64,000 nt of DNA, taken from positions 4,340,001 through 4,404,000 of the forward strand of contig OZ252296.1 in the NCBI GenBank assembly GCA_965250245.1. Direction: 5' to 3'. This DNA comes from JABDIP01 sp965250245. GTDB lineage: Bacteria > Pseudomonadota > Alphaproteobacteria > DSM-16000 > Inquilinaceae. Positions 58,664 to 64,000 of the stretch are shown here, piece by piece. The notes beneath the pieces were generated by a model. It ran no database searches. It saw only the letters and a program-made list of their open reading frames with translations, and was not told the DNA's origin. The position numbers were made by a program, and so were the translations under genes. Each line of letters starts with the position of its first letter. Positions within the stretch are counted from its first letter, which is position 1.

Positions 58664-60798
58664 TGTCCCCGCCCGAGCCGCACCCCGACCTTCGCGACCT
58701 GCCGGCCGATGCCCTGAACCCCGAGCAGGCAGCCACCGAGCTGGAGCGCCTGGCGGCGGAGATCCAGGGGCATGACGAGGCCTATCACGGCCGCGACGCG
58801 CCGACGATCAGCGATGCGGACTACGACGCCCTGCGCCGGCGCAACACCGCCATCGAGGAACGGTTCCCGGACCTGCGTCGCGACGACAGCCCGTCGCTTT
58901 CGGTCGGCGCCGCCCCGGCGGCCGGCTTCGCCAAGGTGACCCATCGGGTGCCGATGCTGTCCCTGTCCAACGCCTTCGACGATGCGGACGTGGCGGACTT
59001 CCTGGCAGGCATCCGGCGCTTCCTGATGCTGGACGAGGACACGCCCGTGGATGTCGTGGCGGAGGCCAAGATCGACGGCCTGTCGATGTCGCTGCTGTAT
59101 GAGAAGGGCCGCCTCGTCACCGCCGCAACCCGTGGCGACGGCACGGAAGGCGAGGATGTGACGGCGAATGTGCGGACCATCGACGACATTCCGAAGACGC
59201 TCTCCGGCAAGGCGCCGGAGCGGATCGAGGTGCGCGGCGAGATCTTCATCCGCAACGTGGACTTCCGCGCCCTGAATGAACGCCTCGCGGCGGAGGACAA
59301 GAAGACCTTCAAGAACCCGCGCAACGGTGCCGCCGGGTCGCTGCGCCAGAAGGACCCGTCCATCACCGCCGACCGGCCGCTGCGGTTCCTCGCCTATGCC
59401 TGGGGCGACACCACCGAGCCGCTCGGCGAGACCCAAATGCAGGCGCGGGACACGCTGGCCGGCTGGGGTTTCCTGGTGAACAAGCCGGCCAAGCTGTGCC
59501 GCAGCCTGGAGGACATCCTGGCCTTCTATCGCTGGCTGTCGGGGGAACGGGCCGAGTTGCCCCACGACATCGACGGCATCGTCTACAAGGTCGACCGGCT
59601 GGACTGGCAGCAGCGGCTGGGCTTCAAGAGCAATGCGCCGCGCTGGGCGACAGCGCACAAATTCCCGGCCGAGCAGGCCGAGACGATCCTGCACAAGATC
59701 ACCATCCAGGTCGGCCGCACCGGTGCCTTGACGCCGGTCGCCAATCTGGAGCCGATCACCGTCGGCGGCGTCCAGGTATCGCGCGCCACCCTGCACAATC
59801 AGGATGAGATCGAGCGCAAGGACATCCGCGAGGGCGATCACGTCATCATCCAGCGGGCCGGCGACGTGATCCCGCAGGTGGTCTCGGTGGTGGCGGACAA
59901 GCGCCCGGCCGGCAGCGAGGCCTTTGTGTTCCCGACCACCTGCCCGTGCCCGCTGCAGACCCCGGTGGAGCGCGACGAGGGGGAGGCGGTGGCGCGGTGC
60001 ACCGGCGGGCTCGACTGCCCGTATCAGCGGGTGCGGCGGCTGATGCATTTCGTCAGCCGCGACGCTTTCGACATCGAGGGGCTGGGGGCGGAGAACGTCC
60101 AGGAATTCTGGGACGCGGAGCTGATCCGCGACCCGGCCGACATCTTCCGGCTGAAGGCACGGCGCGAGGCGCTTCTGGCCCGCGAGCGCTGGGCGGAGCA
60201 ATCGGTGGACAACCTGCTCAACGCCATCGAGGACCGGCGCACCATCGGCTTCGACCGGTTCATCTATGCGCTGGGCATCCGCCAGGTGGGCCAGTCCACC
60301 GCCAAGCTTCTGGCAAGAACCTATGGCGACCTGGCGACCTGGCGCGACCGGATGATCGACATATCCGAAGAGCGCAAGGCTCAGCCGGACGCGCGCAAGC
60401 CGGAGGAGGTGGGCGAACACTATGCCGAGCTCTGCAACGTCGAGGGCATCGGCATGAGCGTCGCCGACGATCTCGGCATCTATTTCGGCGAGGCGCAGAA
60501 CCGGGCGGCGGTTGACGATCTGGGCGCGGAGCTGACGGTCGAGCCGCTCGAGGCGGTCGCTACGGAATCCCCGATCGCCGGCAAGACCGTCGTCTTTACC
60601 GGGACGCTGGAAACGGTCTCACGATCGGAGGCCAAGGCGCGGGCGGAATCCCTCGGCGCAAAGGTGGCCGGGTCGGTTTCCAAGAAGACCGACTATGTGG
60701 TCGTGGGCGCGGATGCGGGCTCCAAGGCGCGCAAGGCGGCCGAGCTGGGGATCGAGAGCTTGTCGGAACAGGATTGGCTCGCCCTGATAGACGGCTGA
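58663..60798 (+). CDS. ligA: NAD-dependent DNA ligase
   Basis: A 711-residue ligase that seals nicks during replication and repair. Domains in order: the Ia domain (EIQGHDEAYHGRDAPTISDA), the adenylation domain with the nucleophile Lys136 in EAKIDGLS, an OB fold near LTPVANLEPITVGGV, a four-Cys zinc finger (TTCPCPLQ then ARCTGGLDCP), helix-hairpin-helix repeats (FIYALGIRQVGQSTAKLLA) and a C-terminal BRCT domain (GKTVVFTGTLETVSRSEAK). All expected parts are intact. The first base of its ATG is the last of the recN stop. Confidence 0.98.
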   Translation: MSPPEPHPDLRDLPADALNPEQAATELERLAAEIQGHDEAYHGRDAPTISDADYDALRRRNTAIEERFPDLRRDDSPSLSVGAAPAAGFAKVTHRVPMLSLSNAFDDADVADFLAGIRRFLMLDEDTPVDVVAEAKIDGLSMSLLYEKGRLVTAATRGDGTEGEDVTANVRTIDDIPKTLSGKAPERIEVRGEIFIRNVDFRALNERLAAEDKKTFKNPRNGAAGSLRQKDPSITADRPLRFLAYAWGDTTEPLGETQMQARDTLAGWGFLVNKPAKLCRSLEDILAFYRWLSGERAELPHDIDGIVYKVDRLDWQQRLGFKSNAPRWATAHKFPAEQAETILHKITIQVGRTGALTPVANLEPITVGGVQVSRATLHNQDEIERKDIREGDHVIIQRAGDVIPQVVSVVADKRPAGSEAFVFPTTCPCPLQTPVERDEGEAVARCTGGLDCPYQRVRRLMHFVSRDAFDIEGLGAENVQEFWDAELIRDPADIFRLKARREALLARERWAEQSVDNLLNAIEDRRTIGFDRFIYALGIRQVGQSTAKLLARTYGDLATWRDRMIDISEERKAQPDARKPEEVGEHYAELCNVEGIGMSVADDLGIYFGEAQNRAAVDDLGAELTVEPLEAVATESPIAGKTVVFTGTLETVSRSEAKARAESLGAKVAGSVSKKTDYVVVGADAGSKARKAAELGIESLSEQDWLALIDG

Positions 60799-60964
60799 GC
60801 GAATGAAACCGCTTACAACTCTGCTCCTTCATTATTCGTCAACCAAGTATTTTGAGACTTCGTCCCAAATTTCCTTTTCCAGCATTCGACGGCCTTTAAT
60901 ACGTCATTAGGGTCCCCGCCGTATCGTCCGCCTTCGGTCTTCTACACTGTATGGTTGGGCACCA
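60799..60964. other. AT-rich intergenic gap
   Basis: These 166 bases between ligA and the PAS gene contain no credible gene or clear palindrome. The sequence tacact at 60941-60946 could be a -10 element, but no matching -35 stands out. Confidence 0.3.
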
Positions 60965-61543
60965 ATGGACCATTTGACCGCCGCTGATCTGCTCTCGGCG
61001 CCGACGCATCGCGGCAACCGGCCGCTGATCATGACCGTGGCGCAGCAATCGCCGCCATGGCCGAAGAGCGAGCCCGATTTCATCGCGCACCATCCGCGCT
61101 TCAAGCAGTTGCACGACTATCTGGTCTCCCGGGCGCCGGACGGGGCCATTCCGGGCCGCCAGCACATCGATCCGACCGACATCCCGACCCTCCTGTCGGC
61201 CATCGCCTTCGTCGATGTCGAACGCGAGAAGGGCGAGACCCGGCTGCGCTTCCGCCTGGTCGGAACGACCTGCACCGAGGCCTTCGGCCAGGATTTGACC
61301 GGCGAGTACATCGACGGCAACCACGTCACCCAATGCGGCGAGCAGATCGTCGACCAGATGCTGCAGATCATCGAGCATCGCCAGCCCGGCTATGGCGACC
61401 TGTCGGTCTCGCTGCGCGGCCGTGAACATGCTGGCTACCAGCGGGTCTATTTCCCGCTGGCCCGGAACGGCGTCGATGTCGACATGCTGATCGGCGTGCA
61501 CGCCTTCCACTTCGAGACCAACCGCCGGCGCGGCCTGTTCTAG
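60965..61543 (+). CDS. PAS-domain protein (PAS_5-like)
   Basis: A 192-residue cytoplasmic protein. After a 50-residue lead comes a single PAS-like domain (about 50-185) of the type found as stand-alone proteins in alphaproteobacteria: HDYLVSRAPDGAIPGRQHID with PTDIPTLL, FRLVGTTCTEAFGQDLTGEY and RVYFPLARNGVDVDMLIGVH. No output domain is attached, so it probably signals by protein contact. ATG at 60965; an in-frame ATG at 61031 is an alternative that would remove a non-conserved lead. Ligand and partner unknown. Confidence 0.75.
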   Translation: MDHLTAADLLSAPTHRGNRPLIMTVAQQSPPWPKSEPDFIAHHPRFKQLHDYLVSRAPDGAIPGRQHIDPTDIPTLLSAIAFVDVEREKGETRLRFRLVGTTCTEAFGQDLTGEYIDGNHVTQCGEQIVDQMLQIIEHRQPGYGDLSVSLRGREHAGYQRVYFPLARNGVDVDMLIGVHAFHFETNRRRGLF

Positions 61544-61594
61544 CGCATTCTCCGCTCACGCGGAGGCGGCACCGGCCCAGTGCCGCGAGAACAG

Positions 61595-63607
61595 CTACCC
61601 GCCGATCGGGCGGGTCGCCTGTTCCAGCCAATCCGCCGCCTCGCCCTCCAAGTTCGGGCCGATTTCCGACCGCACCCGGGCGTGGTAGCTGTCGAGCCAG
61701 GCGATCTCGCCGGCCGACATCAGGGACGGCTCCACCAGCGCCAGGTCGATCGGCGCCAGGGTCAGGGTCTCGAAGTCCAGCATCGGCCGCTCGGCATCCG
61801 GCAGGTCCGGGCAGTCCCGCACCAGCACCAGGTTCTCGATGCGGATGCCATAGGCGCCGGTGCGGTAGTAGCCGGGCTCGTTGGACAGGATCATGCCCGG
61901 TTCCAGCGCCACCGTGCTGGGCATCTTGGACAGCCTGGCCGGACCTTCGTGCACGCCCAGATAGCTGCCGACGCCATGGCCGGTGCCGTGATCGTAGTCG
62001 AGCCCCTCGCCCCAGAGGAACTGCCTGGCCAGCACGTCAAGCTGCGACCCGGTCGTGCCCTTCGGGAACCGCGCGGTGGCCAGCGCGATATGGCCCTTCA
62101 GGACGAGGGTGAAGCGCCGGCGCATCTCGTCATCGGGCGTGCCGACGGCGATCGTCCGGGTGATGTCGGTGGTGCCGTCGAGAAATTGCGCGCCGCTGTC
62201 CACCAGGTAGAGCGAGCCCGGATCGAGCATCCGGTTGGTCTCCTCGGTCACCCGGTAATGGACGATGGCGCCGTTCGGCCCGGCCCCGGTGATGGTGTCG
62301 AAGCTGTCGTCGCGATAGAGCGGCAGTTCCGAGCGCAGGGCGCGCAGCTTCTCCTCCGCCGTGATCTCGCTGATGCCGCCGCCGGGCGCGACGCGATCCA
62401 GCCAGGCCAGGAACCGGGCGACAGCGGCGCCATCGCGGCCATGGGCGGCGCGGCTGCCGGCGATCTCGGCCGGGTTCTTGCGCGCCTTGGGCAGGGCGCA
62501 GATGTCGATGTCCGGCCGCACCGTGGCGCCGGCTTCGCGCAGGCGGGTGTCGATCCAGGCGGGCGCGGTCGCCTTGTCCGTGCGGACCGTCCTGCCCTCC
62601 TGCCCCAGCGCATCGAGCGCCGGCCCCAGCCGGTCCGGCGGCTGCACCGCGACCCGGTTGCCAAGATGCCGCTCCAGCCCCGGCGCCAGCTTGCGCCGGT
62701 CGATGAACAGGTCGACATGGCCGTCCGACCGCAGCACCGCGAAGGACAGCGGGAGCGGCGTACGGGGCACGTCGCCACCGCGGATGTTGAGCAGCCAGGC
62801 GATCGCATCCGGGGCCGACAGCACCGCCGCGTCGACGCCGGCCGATGTCATCTCCTCGGCCAGCGCCGCCCGCTTGTCTTCCGATCCGCGGCCGGAGTGC
62901 GCCTCCTCATGCGGCACGACCGGCGCCAGCGGCATTGGCGGCCGATCGGTCCAGATCTCATCGACCGGATTGCTCTCGACCGGCACCAGCGTAGCCCCTG
63001 CCGCCTCCAGCTTGCCGCGCACGCGGTTTGCCCAGTCGACCGTATGCAGCCACGGGTCGTAGCCGAGCCGGCCGCCGGACGGCAGCTCGCCGGCCAACCA
63101 GTCGGCGTGGGGATCATCGATCAGGTGCTTGCAGTCGAATACGCCGCCATCGACCTGGGCCGGCGCCTGCAGGGTGTAGCGCCCATCCACGAACAGCGCG
63201 GCGGTGTCGGCCAGGACGACGGCCAGCCCGGCCGATCCGGTGAAGCCGGTAAGCCAGGCCAGCCGTTCCGCCGCCGCCGGTACGTTCTCGCCCTGATGGG
63301 CGTCGGCGCGCGGAATGACGAAGCCGTGCAGGTCCAGCGCCTCCAGCCGCCGGCGCAGGGCCGGCACCCGCTCCGGCAGGGCGGGTCCATGCTGATCGGT
63401 GACGCCGGCCAGCGCCGCCTTCGCCAGGGCCAGCCTCTCGGCGACCGGCGGTGCGGCATCCGGCGCCACGAGGCTCAGCCAGTCGGCTGATTCGGGTGCC
63501 GCGTTGATGCCGCGCAGCAGGTCGCGCAGCTCCGCCGGCGTCATCGTCAATCCGGCATCGTCGATCAACCCCGCCAGGGCGGCATCATCGGGAATGAAAT
63601 CGGTCAC
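61595..63607 (-). CDS. M24 family aminopeptidase P (Xaa-Pro aminopeptidase)
   Basis: About 670 residues: two creatinase-like N-terminal domains, a pita-bread catalytic domain and a short C-terminal extension, the eukaryotic-like long aminopeptidase P form. The five metal ligands are visible: Asp in YLVDSGAQF, Asp in DGTTDITRTI, His in HGTGHGVGSYLGVHEGP, Glu in ILSNEPGYY and Glu in GIRIENLVLV. It removes N-terminal residues before proline using two metal ions. GTG at 63607 is preferred because GGAG lies eight bases upstream; GTG at 63628 would add seven residues. Gene stands alone. Confidence 0.94.
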   Translation of the reverse strand: MTDFIPDDAALAGLIDDAGLTMTPAELRDLLRGINAAPESADWLSLVAPDAAPPVAERLALAKAALAGVTDQHGPALPERVPALRRRLEALDLHGFVIPRADAHQGENVPAAAERLAWLTGFTGSAGLAVVLADTAALFVDGRYTLQAPAQVDGGVFDCKHLIDDPHADWLAGELPSGGRLGYDPWLHTVDWANRVRGKLEAAGATLVPVESNPVDEIWTDRPPMPLAPVVPHEEAHSGRGSEDKRAALAEEMTSAGVDAAVLSAPDAIAWLLNIRGGDVPRTPLPLSFAVLRSDGHVDLFIDRRKLAPGLERHLGNRVAVQPPDRLGPALDALGQEGRTVRTDKATAPAWIDTRLREAGATVRPDIDICALPKARKNPAEIAGSRAAHGRDGAAVARFLAWLDRVAPGGGISEITAEEKLRALRSELPLYRDDSFDTITGAGPNGAIVHYRVTEETNRMLDPGSLYLVDSGAQFLDGTTDITRTIAVGTPDDEMRRRFTLVLKGHIALATARFPKGTTGSQLDVLARQFLWGEGLDYDHGTGHGVGSYLGVHEGPARLSKMPSTVALEPGMILSNEPGYYRTGAYGIRIENLVLVRDCPDLPDAERPMLDFETLTLAPIDLALVEPSLMSAGEIAWLDSYHARVRSEIGPNLEGEAADWLEQATRPIGG

Positions 63608-63628
63608 AGGCCTGTCTCCATTCGGCAC

Positions 63629-63911
63629 CCCGTCAGGCTAGGACCGCGCCCCCTGGCCGGCAAGGCGGAAGCGTGCCGACGGACAATGCAATCGCCTTGC
63701 CAAGTGGCATGCGCAACCCCTTGCACTGCAATGCAAAACCGTCAACGCAACGCCTCTGAAAAATCACATTTGATTAAGCAACTAGATGATAGTGCAGTGC
63801 AGCAAGAACAGCGCCGGGAATGGATGGCGCATGGGAAGCGCCGGACCGGTTCTTCCCCGGGAAACGCTACGGTGATTGGCAACCGCATTGGAAATGAATT
63901 GGGTGTCTGAC
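63629..63911. promoter_or_regulatory. Control region with inverted repeat TTGCA-N6-TGCAA
   Basis: No convincing gene lies between the aminopeptidase start and the gene at 63912. The segment 63721-63736 is a perfect inverted repeat, TTGCA-CTGCAA-TGCAA, and a related tgcagtgca occurs near 63794. Both may be regulator sites for the rightward gene. The stretch 63757-63790 is AT-rich and may hold its promoter. Confidence 0.4.
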
Positions 63912-64000
63912 ATGAGCAACACAGCCAGTCTTCCGGGCATCGGCCACGCCTTCGACGTGGCGGTGCACCGGTTCTTGAGGAGCCTGGGCCTGGGCCGGCG
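63912..64000 (+). CDS. N-terminal fragment of an unidentified gene (continues past window)
   Basis: An ATG at 63912 begins MSNTASLPGIGHAFDVAVHR, followed by FLRSLGLGR, and the frame is open to the window end. The text is protein-like and not a shadow of another gene. No strong Shine-Dalgarno is seen (ttgggtgtctgac). Too short to classify. Confidence 0.45.
   Translation, partial: MSNTASLPGIGHAFDVAVHRFLRSLGLGR

Noticed and set aside
63686..63910. 74-codon plus-strand frame before the last gene
   Set aside because: No ribosome site, unusual composition, and it overlaps a palindromic control region.

Overview
The window is chromosomal DNA from a high-GC alphaproteobacterium, most likely in or near the Rhodospirillales. 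The main evidence is the large division and cell-wall (dcw) cluster, which continues ftsZ - lpxC - bamD - recN - ligA, an order known from alphaproteobacteria. A perfect CtrA-type box (TTAA-N7-TTAA) downstream of ftsZ, a meso-DAP-type MurE and dense coding with many ATGA overlaps agree with this. No tRNA, rRNA other than rnpB, CRISPR array, transposase or integrase was recognised.

Layout. 1-450: two gene remnants, the end of a GIY-YIG-like protein and the C-terminal scrap of a DNA methyltransferase. 453-7947: a carbohydrate locus. A ROK repressor, an epimerase, a Gfo/Idh/MocA oxidoreductase and a ThuA-like protein form a leftward operon; a sugar-binding protein and two ABC permeases run the other way, with no ATPase gene. 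A 61-bp-arm inverted repeat sits between binding protein and permeases. 8106-15476: a fused dihydroxyacetone kinase, two LysR regulators with operator-like palindromes, an exported hydrolase cassette (flavin protein, cysteine hydrolase, alpha/beta hydrolase) and a CmcJ/NvfI-family oxidoreductase. 15514-26179: AsmA, DUF4169, a GlcD/Dld-type flavoprotein, a DUF1194 VWA protein, a TVP38/TMEM64 membrane protein, a DUF4406-like protein and a fused hydantoinase/5-oxoprolinase.

26180-29990 is a compact, AT-rich island. It holds one large NACHT-LRR (STAND/NLR-like) gene, a candidate antiphage defence protein, and possibly a divergent 40-codon ORF. The island appears to have entered the 5' end of the oxoprolinase gene. 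A near-duplicate of the oxoprolinase N-terminal codons (40 of 43 bases identical) lies on its far side, at 29991-30033, with its own Shine-Dalgarno and start but a premature stop. The intact gene seems to use a start and ribosome site supplied by the island. This is the most interesting part of the window.

30249-35294: a DUF3750 protein, a TerB/DnaJ-type (DjlA-like) protein, an EamA transporter and a hybrid histidine kinase. 35499-35902: RNase P RNA. 35903-60798: dcw cluster mraZ-rsmH-ftsL-ftsI-murE-murF-mraY-murD-ftsW-murG-murC-murB-ddl-ftsQ-ftsA-ftsZ, then lpxC, bamD, recN and ligA. Four 10-bp-spaced MraZ-type boxes lie before mraZ, and an 18-bp exact copy of part of that operator lies just after rnpB. 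60965-64000: a PAS-domain protein, an M24 aminopeptidase and the first codons of a gene leaving the window.
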